Positions 1 through 26,264 of a stretch of 64,000 bases of DNA are shown here, in pieces. This stretch comes from Heterocephalus glaber. Lineage: Eukaryota; Chordata; Mammalia; Rodentia; Bathyergidae. The stretch covers positions 13,147,877-13,211,876 of the forward strand of contig NW_004624747.1 in assembly GCF_000247695.1 (NCBI RefSeq), read 5' to 3'. The first letter of the stretch is position 1, and each line of letters opens with the position of its first letter. The position numbers and the translations under genes are program-made. The notes beneath the pieces were generated by a model that saw only the letters and a program-made list of their open reading frames with translations, had not been told where the DNA came from and ran no database searches.

Positions 1-104
1 TTTTAAAATAGATTTAATTTTAATGAATGTAATTAAAGTTTTAAAGATTTTAAATTTAAATCTTTAAAATTAAAAATTTAAAATATTGAAAAGAAGATTG
101 ATTT

Positions 105-226
105 CCTTTTTTGTTTTGTTTTGTTGAGACATGATCTGACTATGTAGTCCAGGCTGGCTTTGAACTCACCATGTAGCCTAGGCTGGTCTCAAACTCAGTG
201 ATCCTCCTGCCTCAGCCTCCTGGATT
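105..226 (-). mobile_element. B1-like SINE
   Basis: Reverse-complement B1 with the duplicated module typical of this genome (two copies of a ...GTAG..CAGGCTGG unit). COQ5 intron 1. Confidence 0.85.
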
Positions 227-406
227 TATTTCTTTCTAAAAAATTTACCAAGGGTAATTTGAATACTATTTGCTACCTTTATTTAATATAATTTACAATA
301 AGGAATGAACACATTTTCTATGCCTTCTTAAATTGCCATAATTCCTTTCTAAAATTTTTGTCAGCCTTTAATATTTTATCATTTGCTCTTTCAATATCAT
401 GAAATT

Positions 407-586
407 AGGGCAAGGGATTTAGCTCAGTGGTTCTGGTGCCTGCCTCGCAAGCTGAGGACCCGAGTTCGAACCTCGGTACCAAAAAAAAAAGAAAAATGAA
501 ATTAGGGCTGGGGATTTAGCTCAGTGGTGCAGCCGCCTGCCTGGAAAGCACAAGGTACTGAGTTCGATCCCCAGTACCAAAAAAAC
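407..586 (+). mobile_element. Two tandem ID-like SINEs
   Basis: Two full copies (407-492, 506-586). ATGAAATTA occurs before the first, between the two and after the second, indicating serial insertion at one target. Confidence 0.9.
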
Positions 587-597
587 CCATGAAATTA

Positions 598-795
598 CCA
601 GGCTTCATGAACACATGCCTATAATCCCAGCACTTTGGGAGGCTGAGCAGAAGGATTGCAAGTTTGAGCCTAGTTTGAACAACTCAGTGAGATCCTATCA
701 CAAACTAAAAAATACGGCTGGGGATTTAGCTCAGTGGCACTGTGCCTGCCTTGCAAGGTCCTGAGTTCAATCCCTGGTACTGAAAAAAAAAAACC
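598..795 (+). mobile_element. B1-ID dimeric SINE
   Basis: A B1-like left half, an A-rich linker, and an ID-like right half with GATTTAGCTCAGTGG. Confidence 0.8.
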
Positions 796-818
796 CCAAA
801 ATCCTAAAAAATAAAAAG

Positions 819-1068
819 GACCGGGTGTACAGCTCAGTGTGAAGGTCCTGGGTTCAATCCCTAATACTGAAATTAATAACTAATTAAAAGGAAAAAATAA
901 CTAATTAAAAGGGATGGGAATGTTGCTCAGTGTGAAAGCCCTAGGTTCAATCCTCAACACTGAAAAAAAAAATCACATTAAATACCCCTACACCAACATA
1001 CTGGGGATTGAACCTAGGACTTCACACATGCTAAACCAGTACTCTAGCACTGTGCTACATCCTCAGTT
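819..1068. mobile_element. Three degraded ID-like fragments
   Basis: Two + copies (819-872, 912-972) lack the central loop; one - copy lies at 998-1068. Confidence 0.65.
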
Positions 1069-1096
1069 CTTAGTTTTTGGTTGTTCGGGGATTTCA

Positions 1097-1336
1097 TTTT
1101 GTTTTGGAGACAAGATCTCCCTGTGTAATTAAGGCTAGCCTCAAACTCATAGCAATCCTCCTTCCTCAGCCTCCTGAGTGCTGGGATTACAGATGTGCAC
1201 CACCTGCCTGGCCCCAGTTCTTTTTATTTTGAGACAGGTTCTGGATAAATTGCCTAGAGTGGACTTTAATTTATAATCCTCCTGTCTCAGCATCCTGAAT
1301 AGCTGAGATTACATGCATATATCACCATGTTCAGCT
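1097..1336 (-). mobile_element. Two old B1-like SINEs
   Basis: Two reverse copies (1097-1215, 1228-1336) with GAGACA..., CCTCAGC and GGGATTACA-type landmarks; both diverged. Confidence 0.75.
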
Positions 1337-2050
1337 TTATGTAAATTTTTTGGCTGACGTCACTTCCACTGGGACATCTGGATCTTTTTTGTCGTATCCA
1401 CATTCCTCTTTCATGCCCATAAATTCACCCTCACCAAGTTCCCCTGGCTGTGTGTACCTCTAGTCTCTCCCATAGAGGCTGTGTCAGTATCCCACAGTCA
1501 CTTGTTTCTCCCACAATTCCACTCACTTTTGGTTCCAATCTCACCTCCACCATTACTATTTTTCATTTCTGTGCTGCACATTCATTTTTTATTTTCGGGG
1601 GTACTGGGTGCACATTCATTCTTGTTGCCCAGCTTCCTGTCATTTATGCAGGATTTCACTGAAGGACAAGGAGCCAACACAACCACAGTAGCTGCTTTGC
1701 TGTCTGTAAGTGAACCTAACAACTGATTCAAGGACTAGACACCTACAATCTGGGAGAGAAGTGATGTCACTGATCAGGAGGCTTATCTGTTACTACTGTA
1801 GTGATTCATGGCTTGAAGAACTGCTAGTGAAGTTTGTACTTCATGCAAATATAGTTATACCACTATAAAGTTGGGGGACTGGCGTTATTTAACTGAATAA
1901 GTAACTGAAATTTATGCATATTGGAATCTGCAAAGCAAGAACTGTTATACTCAGTGGTTTGAAACTTTGTGTCCCTCAGTTATCCCAAGAGATGTTCCAA
2001 AGAATGTAGTCAGCTAGGAGACTCAGAGTGGAGAATAAACGTTCAAAATT
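1337..2050. other. Non-repetitive COQ5 intron 1 sequence
   Basis: No exon or recognisable repeat found. A CAGTGGTTTGAAACTTTG stretch near 1953 is faintly like a hAT end but has no partner. Confidence 0.5.
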
Positions 2051-2058
2051 CAATTAAA

Positions 2059-2692
2059 AGCCAGCTGTGGTAATACCTGTAATACCAGCAACTTGGGAGG
2101 CTGGGGCAGAGAATCCAATTTGAGGCTAGCCTAAGCAATCTAGCAAGACCATGTCTCAAAAATGGGGAGAGATGCTAGGTAGCTTAGTGGTAGAGTGCTT
2201 GCCCAGCAAGCAGGAGACCCTGGATTTAATCGTTAATACCACAAAAAAGAAAAAAATAGTTTAGTGAAAGGAGTACTCTATAGTCCAGTTCAGCAGAGGA
2301 TAATGTTTTACATTGTATGCAGCACATTTTATCTGAGGAATTCAAGACATCTCCCTTTCATTTTCTAATTCAACCTTATGGCCTAGCACAGTGGCACATG
2401 CCTATAGTCCCTGAATTTGGGAGGCTGAGGCAGGATGATTGCCAAAAATTTGAGGCCAGCCTGGGCTCCATAGTGAGTTCAAGTCAAGCCTAGACTACAC
2501 AGCAAAAAACAAAACAAAAGAAATAAAACGTAGTTTTAGGCAGTTTGTGTGGTTCTTTGGCAGGGAAAGGTTGGTTTTTTGAGATGAGGTCTCACTGTGT
2601 AGTTCAGGCTATACTTGAACTAGCCGTACTCCCCCTGCCTTAGCTTCCTGAGTGCTGGAATTACAGGTGTGAACCACCACACCCAGCTAAAA
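2059..2692. mobile_element. Cluster: B1-ID dimer (+), B1 (+), B1 (-)
   Basis: Dimer 2059-2250, B1-like 2380-2515 and reverse B1-like 2575-2692, separated by short unique spacers. Confidence 0.75.
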
Positions 2693-3032
2693 TGAACCTT
2701 TAAAGGGAATGTGTCCTTAAGAATGTCTTGTCTCACATTAGCAGATTCTCCCCCACCCTCCGTCCCAAATTCCACATCTTTTTTTTTCCCCTTTTTGTTA
2801 CTAAGGATTGAACCACATTCTGTTTTCACCCTGTGGAAAAGATTCATGAAAGCCTTCTATAGTGTAACTTCAACTTGATTTACTGCTTGTCATCTGTCTA
2901 CCAAATTGTTCCTGAGATTCTCCATGATGGAGATAGAGATGAGATGAGGGTGTCTTCTGATCTCTATTAGTCATGTATCTTTCTCATGGGTTTTGATGTC
3001 TTATATTATAATGACCATTAGAAAAAGTCCAG

Positions 3033-3234
3033 GCTGGGGATTTAGCTCAGTGGTTCCATCGCCTGCCCCACAAACACAAGGACCCAAGTTTGATCCCTGG
3101 TACCAAAAGAAAAAAAGAAAAATTCTAATTCCTGGGCTGGAGATGTGGCCCAATGGTAGAACTCTTGTCTAATCATGTCCAAGACCCTGGGTTCAATCCC
3201 TATCACCAGGAAGAGAGAGAGAGAGAGAGAGAAA
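3033..3234 (+). mobile_element. ID-like SINE pair and (GA)n
   Basis: A young copy at 3033-3114 and an older one at 3134-3212, followed by a GA run at 3213-3232. Confidence 0.8.
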
Positions 3235-3408
3235 AGAAAAAACCCTCTCCACACACATACTCTTAATATTCCATCATCTAAGAAATAGAAAATAGAAACA
3301 TATTCAGTTCTAAGGCTGAACTCACAATCCTCCTGCTTTGGCCTCTAAGATTACAGGTCTGTATTACCACACTGGCCTAGGTGGATAGCCTTACTTAAAG
3401 TAGTTCTA

Positions 3409-3705
3409 CCTGGGTGTGGTGGCACACGCCTGTAATCCCTGCACTGAGAGGCTGAGGCAAGTGTATCACCATGAGTTCAAGGCCAGCCTGGACTACATAG
3501 TGAGACCGTGTCTCAAAAGAAAAAAACTGAAAGGTGGAGGATTGACCTCAGTGGTGCCATGCCTGCCTCACAAATGAAAGGTCCTGAGTTCAATCTCCAG
3601 TAGTGGGGGAAAAAAAACACAAACAAAAAGAAAAGAAAACTTGAAGTCCTCTTGCCTTCTGCCTCAGCCTCTCAAAGTGTTGGGACTACAGGCATGTGCC
3701 ATACC
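3409..3705. mobile_element. B1-ID dimer (+) and B1 fragment (-)
   Basis: Dimer at 3409-3620; reverse B1 fragment at 3640-3705, ending about 75 bp before COQ5 exon 2. Confidence 0.75.
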
Positions 3706-3782
3706 CCATTCTTTCTCTTTTTCACTTAGGGTTTTTCTGGGTTAATCTTACTAATAGCACAATTGTGTGTTTCTCCCATCAG

Positions 3783-17087
<13,305 letters not shown>

Positions 17088-17419
17088 CTCCTTTTCCTGT
17101 CCTGAAGAGAGATCCACTCATACACTATTGAAAGCCTGGAACTGAAGGATAATCCAGCTGAGACAGCCGCTGAGCATCTCCTATTAAGGATATGAACCAT
17201 GGGCTCATGTTCTGAAACAACCAAAGAGAAAGAAACAAATTCCTGTCTTTTTTTTGTAACTTTCATTAGAAGCTGCTCAGACCTTTTCTCAGAGGTATTT
17301 GGTCTTTTTTGTTGTTATTTTGTTTTTCCTCAATTCCTAACTTCTTTTGGCTGTGCACTGTGGGATTCAGGTAAGAGCAGCACTCACTAAACACTAACAC
17401 ACAGTTTTGTTTTGTTTTG

Positions 17420-17497
17420 TTTTCTGGTACCAGGAATCGAACTTAGGACCCTGTGCTTGCCAGGCAGGCATGGCATTGCTGAGCTACTTCCCCAGCC
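17420..17497 (-). mobile_element. ID-like SINE in the COQ5 3' UTR
   Basis: Antisense copy. CTAACACACAGTTTTG before it and CTAACATACAGTTTTG after it form the target duplication. Confidence 0.9.
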
Positions 17498-17673
17498 CTA
17501 ACATACAGTTTTGAAGTACAGTATATTTGTTGCTAATGGTGCTGCCTTCCAGTGAGATAATGGGTCATTGGAACCCAGTGATGACTTACCTGTACCTGAG
17601 TCAAACTTTCAGCCTTGTCCAGGGCTTAAAAGCCAAGGTCCAAGTCAGAGGGCTAACAATCAACACTAGAATT

Positions 17674-17860
17674 GTGGGCTGGGAGTGTAGCTCAGAGGTA
17701 GAGCATGTGCTTAGAATACAAGAGTTCCTGGGCCAGGGATTTAGCTCAGTGGTTCTGCCTCCTGCCTTGCAAGTGCAGGGTCCTGAGTTTGATCCCCAGT
17801 ACCAAAAAGAAAACAAACAAAAGAATACAAGAGTTCCTGGGTTTAATCTTCAGTGTGCAC
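17674..17860 (+). mobile_element. Old ID split by a younger ID, COQ5 3' UTR
   Basis: Old copy with AGTGTAGCTCAGAGGTAGAG is cut at AGAATACAAGAGTTCCTGGG, which recurs after the young ID (17730-17822). Confidence 0.92.
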
Positions 17861-18395
17861 ACACACACCTACCCACCCACCCACCCTAGAAGTGTATGCT
17901 AAACCACTAAATGAGTTTACAATTTGGATGGTATTTGTCTTTGCTTTCTTTTTTTATTTTATTTTAATAAATTTTATTTTATTTTATCCTATTTCCCCCC
18001 TGGATCCCTCTCCTGCTTCTTTTTAGAGGTTAAGGGGAAAAAAAATTTTTTTATGATGCTGTAACTCAAACCCAGGGCCTCTCATAAGCACTGTACTACT
18101 GAGCTACATCCCTGCCTCAAAATACATTTTTTCATCTTCTTTTAGTACTCCTCCATCAAAAGCCAGTATTTTGTCCTCAGTGGCAGTCATAAAGAAAACT
18201 ACTCACTACAAAATCCTCATTTATAAAATAAATATACCAGCGAACCCCTGGTTTCATGTCAAGAAAAAAAGAAAAGAAAGAAGAAAGGAAGGAGAGAAAG
18301 AGATCTATTGATATAGTCTAATTCCCTCAAATAATCAGGAATGGATCTGGGCAGAGTTCATTGTCTTTTTTTGTTGGGGTTTTTTGTTTGTTTTT

Positions 18396-18550
18396 TTTGG
18401 TACTGGGGATCAAACTCGACCTTATGCTTGCAAGGCAGCCACCGGCACCACTGAGCTAAATCCCCAGCCCTGTTGTTTTTGTTTTTGTTTGTTTTGTGAT
18501 ACTAAGGATTGATCCCAGAACCTTTGTACTGAGCTATATCCCTAGCCCTT
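18396..18550 (-). mobile_element. ID-like SINEs
   Basis: Reverse young copy 18396-18470 and an old remnant 18498-18550. Confidence 0.8.
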
Positions 18551-18636
18551 TCTTAGTTTTTATTTTTGAGATAGGGTCTTGCTGTGTCACTAAGTTGCCT
18601 AGTCTTGGCTTCAGTTTGATGATCCTCATGCCTCTG

Positions 18637-18792
18637 CCTCCCAGAGATTCTGCAAAGATTTAAATTTAAGAGACCTAGAGGTAATTTCTTTGCTTTTTTT
18701 GGGGGGGGGTACTGGGGATTGAACTCGGGACCTTGCACTTTCGAGGCAGGCTGTGGAACCAGAGCTAAATCCCTGGCCCTCCCAGAGATTCT
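18637..18792 (-). mobile_element. ID-like SINE with a unique 3' tail
   Basis: A 15-bp target duplication (CCTCCCAGAGATTCT) lies at 18637-18651 and 18778-18792 inside an older B1. Between the ID's A-tail and the left duplication is a non-ID stretch of about 41 bp (18652-18692). Confidence 0.85.
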
Positions 18793-18850
18793 AGATTACA
18801 GGTGTATACCACTACATGTTACTTTTCTCTCTCTTGTTTTTAGGTAGAGT

Positions 18851-18950
18851 TGTTTGGTTTTTTTTTTTTTTTTTTGGTACCGGGGATCAAACTTGGGTCC
18901 TTCAGCTTGCGGGGCAGGCGGTGGAACCACTGAGCTAAATCCCTGGCCCT
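18851..18950 (-). mobile_element. ID-like SINE within a reverse B1
   Basis: Reverse copy with a T20 side. TAGGTAGAGT/TAGATAGAGT flank it. Confidence 0.85.
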
Positions 18951-19062
18951 AGATAGAGTCTTGTTAAATTTCCCAGGCTGGGCTTACACTTAGAATCCTC
19001 CTGCTTCAACCTTTGGTCATTGTCTCATTACAGTCCACTGTTTGATGTTAAAAGAAGTCATA

Positions 19063-19305
19063 GGCCAGACATGGTGGTGCATACCTGTAATCCCAGCACT
19101 TGGGAGGCTGAGGCAGGAGGATCATTGCAAATTCGAGGCCAGACTGGGCTACATAGTGAGTTCAGGTTGAACCTGAACTACACAGTGAGAACCTGTCTCA
19201 AAAAAAAAAAAACAAAAAACGGGCCGGGGCTTTAGCTCAGTGCTTCTGGCTCCTGCCTTGAAAGCACAAGGTCCCGAGTTCAATCCCCAGTACCAAAAAA
19301 AAAAC
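19063..19305 (+). mobile_element. B1-like plus ID-like pair
   Basis: B1 19063-19212 with an A-rich tail, then ID 19221-19305. Confidence 0.85.
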
Positions 19306-19319
19306 CCCATAAATGTTTT

Positions 19320-19610
19320 GAGTATAAAGCTTAAGGTTAAGGGGCCTTGCTAAGAAATCAATCTGTGGTTTGGCTAGCAAAACTTAGCTCCAGGCTATTT
19401 GAAAGAGATTCAGATATGCTGATTATTGGTCCAGCACAGTAAGGATCATTTATGTATCTCTATAAGATCTTGCCCTATCACTGAATAGCTCCCAGATACA
19501 GCTAGCCGTATACAGCTGTCTCAGAGAAGAGCAGCTAAGGACGTCTGAGAAAATGCTGAAGTTTAGAAAAACTTTTACATTTTGTTTTCAGCCAGCTGGA
19601 GACTATTGGT
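19320..19610. other. Unique intergenic sequence
   Basis: Between COQ5 and DYNLL1; nothing recognised. Confidence 0.4.
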
Positions 19611-19624
19611 TTGGTTTTGGTTTT

Positions 19625-19710
19625 GGTTTTGGTACCGGGGATCAAACTCAGGACCTTGCGCTTTCTGAGGCGGGCGGGCGGCAGCATCACTGAGCTAGAT
19701 CTCCAATCCT
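19625..19710 (-). mobile_element. ID-like SINE
   Basis: Reverse copy preceded by a (TTTTGG)n tract, the altered tail. Confidence 0.85.
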
Positions 19711-20008
19711 GGAGCCTATTGAGTTGTTGGGTTTTTTTTTTTGCCTATTGGTTTTTGAAACTAACAGAAAAGAGCAGGCACTGGAAGGAACTTCATAAGC
19801 CGTCAACCAAGTCTTACCTCCATAGCAACATGGTTTTCTCACATCTGAATCAAAAAAGCTGCCAACTTCCTAATTAATAGTAGATATGGACCAAAGCAAA
19901 TCAGATTAGAACTCCTAATGTTCAGCTGTATGGTCTTGAACAGCTTTATCCCTGGCCCAAAAAAAGCCCTATTCAAAAAAAAACAAAAAACAAAAAACAG
20001 TATCAGGA

Positions 20009-20370
20009 AGGGCCGGGGATTTAGCTCAGTGGTTCCACCGCCTGCCTCACAAGCGCAAGGTTCCGAGTTTGATCCCCAGTATCAAAAAAAAAAGAAAAGG
20101 AAAAAAAAAACCCCAAAAGCCCTATTCTTTTAACTGCCACAATGAATAGTAAAACAAATTTTTGTACTCCTACCCTGAAACTCCCAGTCCTGATGTAGTA
20201 CTTCACCAGTACCTCTAAAACCCAAATTCCAGGCTGGGTGTGGTGGCACACACCTCAGCTTCCCAGCACTTGGGAAGCTGAGGCAGGAGGATCACCATGA
20301 GTTAGAGACCAGTTTTGGCTACATAGTGAGGTCAAGGCCAGCCTAAACTACATGGTGAGACTCTGTCTCT
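20009..20370. mobile_element. ID (+) and B1 (+)
   Basis: ID 20009-20095 and B1-like 20232-20370, the latter running into the assembly gap. Confidence 0.85.
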
Positions 20371-20470
20371 NNNNNNNNNNNNNNNNNNNNNNNNNNNNNN
20401 NNNNNNNNNNNNNNNNNNNNNNNNNNNNNNNNNNNNNNNNNNNNNNNNNNNNNNNNNNNNNNNNNNNNNN
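20371..20470. other. Assembly gap (100 N)
   Basis: Exactly 100 N, the convention for a gap of unknown size. It falls between the end of a B1-like SINE and an ID-like SINE, so the break is probably in SINE tail sequence. Confidence 0.99.
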
Positions 20471-20602
20471 CCTGGGGATTTAGCTCAGTGGTGCCATTGC
20501 CTGCCCCGCAAGCGCGAGGTTCCGAGTTCAATCCCTGGTACCAATAAATAAATAAATAAATAAATGAATGAATGAATAAATAAATAAATAAATAAATAAA
20601 AC
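20471..20602 (+). mobile_element. ID-like SINE with (AAAT)n tail
   Basis: Copy truncated on the left by the gap; its tail has grown into a 60-bp (AATA/GAAT)n microsatellite. Confidence 0.88.
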
Positions 20603-20854
20603 AAAACCCCCAAATTCTGGTAAAGAAACATACAGACTTTCAGAGATGTTGCTGTCGTCACTCTACTGCTACTGGTCACCCTACCAATTCAAATCCTTAC
20701 CTCCTGGGCAGCAGTATCCTGGCTGCTGAGAAATCTCAACCTCATGTGACAGTAATGTAGAGAAACTAAGAAGGCTCCTTATTGGATTTTCCCAAGATAA
20801 GTGTGGGTTATCTCAGTCTGAGGCATATTTCTTTTACCTCCAAAAGCTAAGTTT

Positions 20855-21830
20855 CAGCCTGGTGCAGTGGCACAGGGGTGGTGCATGCCTATAGCCCCAG
20901 CAATTCAGGAAGCCACCCTGAGTAACAGGGAGACCAGCTCAAAAACAAAAAATTGTTTTTGAAAGACTGGGGGCTGGGCATGATGGCACATGCCTGTAAT
21001 CCCAGTATTTGGAAGGCTGAGGAAGGAGGATTGCCAGGAGTTCAAGGGCAGTCTAGGCTACATAGTGAGTTCAAAACCAGCCTGAACTACATAGAGACTC
21101 TGCCTCAAAAAAACTAAATAAATATAAATAAAAGGCTGAGGGTGTAGCTTAGTGGTAGAACAATTGCCTAGCACATATGAACCTCTAAACTCAATCCCCA
21201 GTACTGAAGAAAAACCCAAACCCTTGTCTCCCATACTTGCTTTTCTTCATAAAACTAGTCTTAACAGCAGAAAACTTTTTTTTTTTAGAAAACTTGTTTT
21301 GGGGGGGGGCGGGTACCAGGGATCCAACTCAGGACCTTGCGCTTTTGAGGCAGGCGCAGCACCAAGCTAAATTCCCAGCCCAGCAGAAAACCTTTGATAG
21401 TTACTTATTCAGTTTATTTTGGTCCTTTAAGGAAAAAGCTTCAATTCACACTTGTTAAACTTTAAATTCCTGCAGACTTCATTACATAAGGATGGACTGC
21501 CTCTCAAAACTTTTATTTTCCCTGTTAAGATCACCTTCCAAGCCAGGCAAGGTGGCACACACTTGTAATCCCAGCACTCTGGGGAGGCTGAGGCAAGAGG
21601 ATCTCATTTGAGCCCAGCCTGGACAATTTAGTGATGTAGTGAGATGCTGTCTCAAATTAAAAAAGGACCAAGCATGTTCCTCACTGGCAAGGCCTAGGGT
21701 TGTGACCAGTATAGTAAAAAAAAACCCTTTCCATCTTTGAGACAGTCATGCTATGTAGCCCAGGCTGGCCTCACAGCGATCCTCCTGCCTCAGCCTCTCA
21801 AGTGCTGAATTACAGGTATGTGCCATCATG
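20855..21830. mobile_element. SINE cluster downstream of DYNLL1
   Basis: B1 fragment 20855-20950; B1-like 20973-21112 with an old ID 21132-21210; reverse ID 21303-21382; B1-ID dimer 21543-21722; reverse B1 21738-21830. Unique pieces lie between. Confidence 0.75.
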
Positions 21831-21984
21831 TTAATGTGCACATTTTCTAGAGAGATGAGATTTAAGACTCAAGTACCAAAATGGCCAGTCCCACAGAAAG
21901 TTAACTGAGAATTCATCCTCACCAACCCAATGAATTCATAGATCACCTTCAACCCTGTTATTTGAACATATTGTAGTTCACACA

Positions 21985-22268
21985 CATATACATTGCCAAC
22001 AGATTTATTTTTTAAAGGAATGGATTAAGAGAAACACATGGGGCACAGAAGTATGGAATAGAAAATAAATACAAATGTAAGCTGTTTTGCTAAATGTTTT
22101 ATAACCACAACAAACTAGTACAGAGAATGCCCTGTACACAACAAAAAAAGATTCAAAGATTGAGGTGTTCCCTTAGCAAGGCTGAAGATTTCAGTCTCTG
22201 TATTTGGAATTTAGGCTGCAGTCCTTGGTTTTGGATGGATCACTGGGTGTGTGGCACAGTTCATGCTT
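21985..22268 (-). other. DYNLL1: DYNLL1 3' UTR and poly(A) signal
   Basis: Unique AT-rich sequence follows the stop. An AATAAA hexamer on the - strand (22009-22004) is followed by a GT-rich stretch, as expected of a cleavage site near 21985. The end is inferred. Confidence 0.6.
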
Positions 22269-24290
<2,022 letters not shown>

Positions 24291-24509
24291 CTAGGGGGCG
24301 AGACCCGAGCTACGGGTTAGGGGTTGGGGTGTGGACCGCGCCTCCGAGATGCCGGCTCCCCACCCCCAGTCCGGGCCACCCCGGACGACGCCCCCCACCC
24401 CTGGTTCTCAGAAACGTGAGTCCTGCTGACCGCGCAGCGGGAGAATTCCAGAGGGTTGGAAGCGAAGCCAAGTAGGAGGACCCCCCCCGCCCCGCCCCGA
24501 GTTTCTCAC

Positions 24510-24615
24510 CGTAGAGCAGAGGCTGGCTGCCTGCAGCGGTCTCCTAAGGCAGGTGCTGACACCTCTCGGGCCGGGAGGGAGATGCGGTAGCGACCGAAGC
24601 CGTGGCGCATCTAAG
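24510..24615 (-). other. DYNLL1: DYNLL1 5' non-coding exon 1 (5' end approximate)
   Basis: On the - strand the sequence runs from a GC-rich start to CTCTGCTCTACG and donor GTGAGAA (24509-24503). It splices across 24509-24291 to the coding exon. The transcription start is estimated from the GC boxes just upstream and is not directly visible. Confidence 0.6.
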
Positions 24616-24639
24616 TAGCCCCACGCCAGCCGCCGCCGC

Positions 24640-24800
24640 CTAGCGCTTAGGCCCCGCCCTGCATCCGCAGGCCCCGCCCACACAGCACGTTCCTATTGGT
24701 TTATCTCAGACATCAAAATCTTCCCATTGGTCCACGGATTCAATGGTTCCCTCAGGATTTTTCTCCCGCATTTTGTTGCAAACCACAATGCACCGCTCAC
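24640..24800 (-). promoter_or_regulatory. DYNLL1: DYNLL1 promoter: paired CCAAT boxes, GC boxes, ZNF143-like site
   Basis: Two CCAAT boxes lie on the - strand (24699-24695 and 24730-24726), 31 bp apart, the spacing of cooperative NF-Y pairs. Two GCCCCGCCC-type Sp1 boxes lie at about 24652 and 24671, between them and exon 1. A stretch at 24782-24795 (CCACAATGCACCGC) resembles the ZNF143 core. No TATA box is obvious. The CpG-rich zone spans about 24000-24850. Confidence 0.7.
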
Positions 24801-25157
24801 GGCGTCCGTTGCCCCGGCAATGGGCTGCTGCAGGTGAGGCCCACACACCCAGAAGGTGGAGTCTGGGCTGGGTCTCGAGGACCACCCATCTGTCTAGAGT
24901 GATGCGAGGGGAGCTTCTCCCTGAACCTTGGAAAGCGATTCCAAATCCGCTGAGATTAGCTCAAGGTGTGTTCTGGAAGACAGCCTCTAGAAGTTGGGTG
25001 GCCACCTCTCCCTCCGTGTACCTCCTACTCCAGAACAGAAGAATTTGCGAGTTTTGACTGAAATTAGTCAATGAAAGGGTATCTGAAGCAGGGTTGGCTT
25101 CTAGGGCAAGCCACCAGTACAGTCAGTCGCACAAGAGGAGTCCTAGCTCAGTCTTGG

Positions 25158-25380
25158 GATTTTTTTTTTTTTTTTTTTTTTTGAGACGGGATCACCCTGA
25201 ATTGCTCAGACTGGCCTGAAATTCGCTTTCTGCCTCCTTCGGAGTAGCTAGGATTACAGACGTGCAACACGACGCAGGCAAAAAAAATTTTTTTTCTCGG
25301 TACCGGGGATCAAACTCGGGACCTTGTGCTTGCCAGGTAGGCGCGGCGCCACTGAGCTACTTCCCCTGCCCCTAATTTTT
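25158..25380 (-). mobile_element. B1 and ID, reverse
   Basis: B1-like 25158-25285 with a T22 side; ID 25298-25378. Confidence 0.85.
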
Positions 25381-26100
25381 CATTTTTTAAACAAGGGACC
25401 CCTAGCTGGTCCTACTCTGAGATATTTGACCAGGTTGGGCATCCTCAGGATTAAAGGCAGGTTTCAGGAAGGAGGGTTTTTCTCCTGATTGAGGTATTAT
25501 CCCCAAAAGTGAGGTCTGTCCAGCCGTGCAGACCTTATTAAGGGGGAGGGGACTTTCTGGAGGAAGCTGAGACTTTTGAGTCCCAGATGAGTGTCCAGGG
25601 TGGGGGCCGTCTTACCTAAGCGAGAGTCTTTCCCCCGTGGGAAAGTTTCTTGATTAGTTGGGGGCGGATGTCTCACTATGTTGCCCGGTTTGGTCTCCAG
25701 TAACTCCTGAGCTCCAGTGATCCTCCCCTCTCAGCCTCCCAAGTGCTGGGATTTACAGGCGCGCATAGAGAGGAGGTACACGAATGGACAAGAAGGGGTC
25801 TTGCTGCCCTGGACTACATAGTTTAAGGCCAGCCCGAACTACATCGTGACCCCTGTGGAAAGAAAAAAAATGAGAGAGAAAGAGAGGAAGAAAGGAAGGA
25901 AGGAAGGAAGGAAGGAAAAAGAAAAGAGAGAAAAGAAGAAAGAATTCTGATATGTGTCCTTTGGCTTAGAGAAACTGATCATCATTGCTATTTTTAAATG
26001 GTTAGGAAAAAAGTAAGGTCTTGGGCTGGGAGTTTGGTAGAGCTCTAGCCTACAGTGTAGGCACTGGGTTAGATCCCAGCAACTCCCCACCCCCCCGCCA
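25381..26100. repeat. B1 remnants and (GGAA)n tract
   Basis: Unique to 25660; reverse B1 25667-25765; B1 3' remnant 25800-25860; purine tract with GGAA repeats 25861-25945; old ID 26024-26100. Confidence 0.7.
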
Positions 26101-26264
26101 AAAAAACCCCCAAAGAACCAAACCATAAAAAGCAAGGTCTTGGTATGAAAGTCAGATTTGGATTTAAATCCTAGCACTGTTTGAAACTTAGCTTTTTGGT
26201 TTTGGGGTTTTTTTTGCTTTGTTGTTGTTTGAGCCTTAGCTTTTGTGGTTTCTGTTTTGTTGTT

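Larger units (their letters stand above)
17088..18250 (+). other. COQ5: COQ5 3' UTR (end inferred)
   Basis: Non-coding sequence after the COQ5 stop. A candidate AATAAA lies at 18227-18232; another AATAAA-like stretch lies near 17966 in an AT-rich segment. The UTR has absorbed an antisense ID SINE (17420-17497) and an older ID split by a younger one (17674-17860). The true cleavage site cannot be fixed without transcripts. Confidence 0.5.

Noticed and set aside
407..586. tRNA-Ala-like sequences with A and B boxes
   Set aside because: They are ID SINEs: no intact acceptor-stem pairing, they end in GGTACC plus A-tail and have target duplications. No genuine tRNA gene was found.
1940..1980. CAGTGGTTTGAAACTTTG, possible hAT end
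   Set aside because: No matching opposite end or 8-bp duplication could be found, unlike the pair at 60.2 and 62.9 kb.
24408..24683. 91-aa reverse open frame in the DYNLL1 promoter
   Set aside because: Covers the non-coding exon 1 and CpG island; no similarity recognised and composition-driven.
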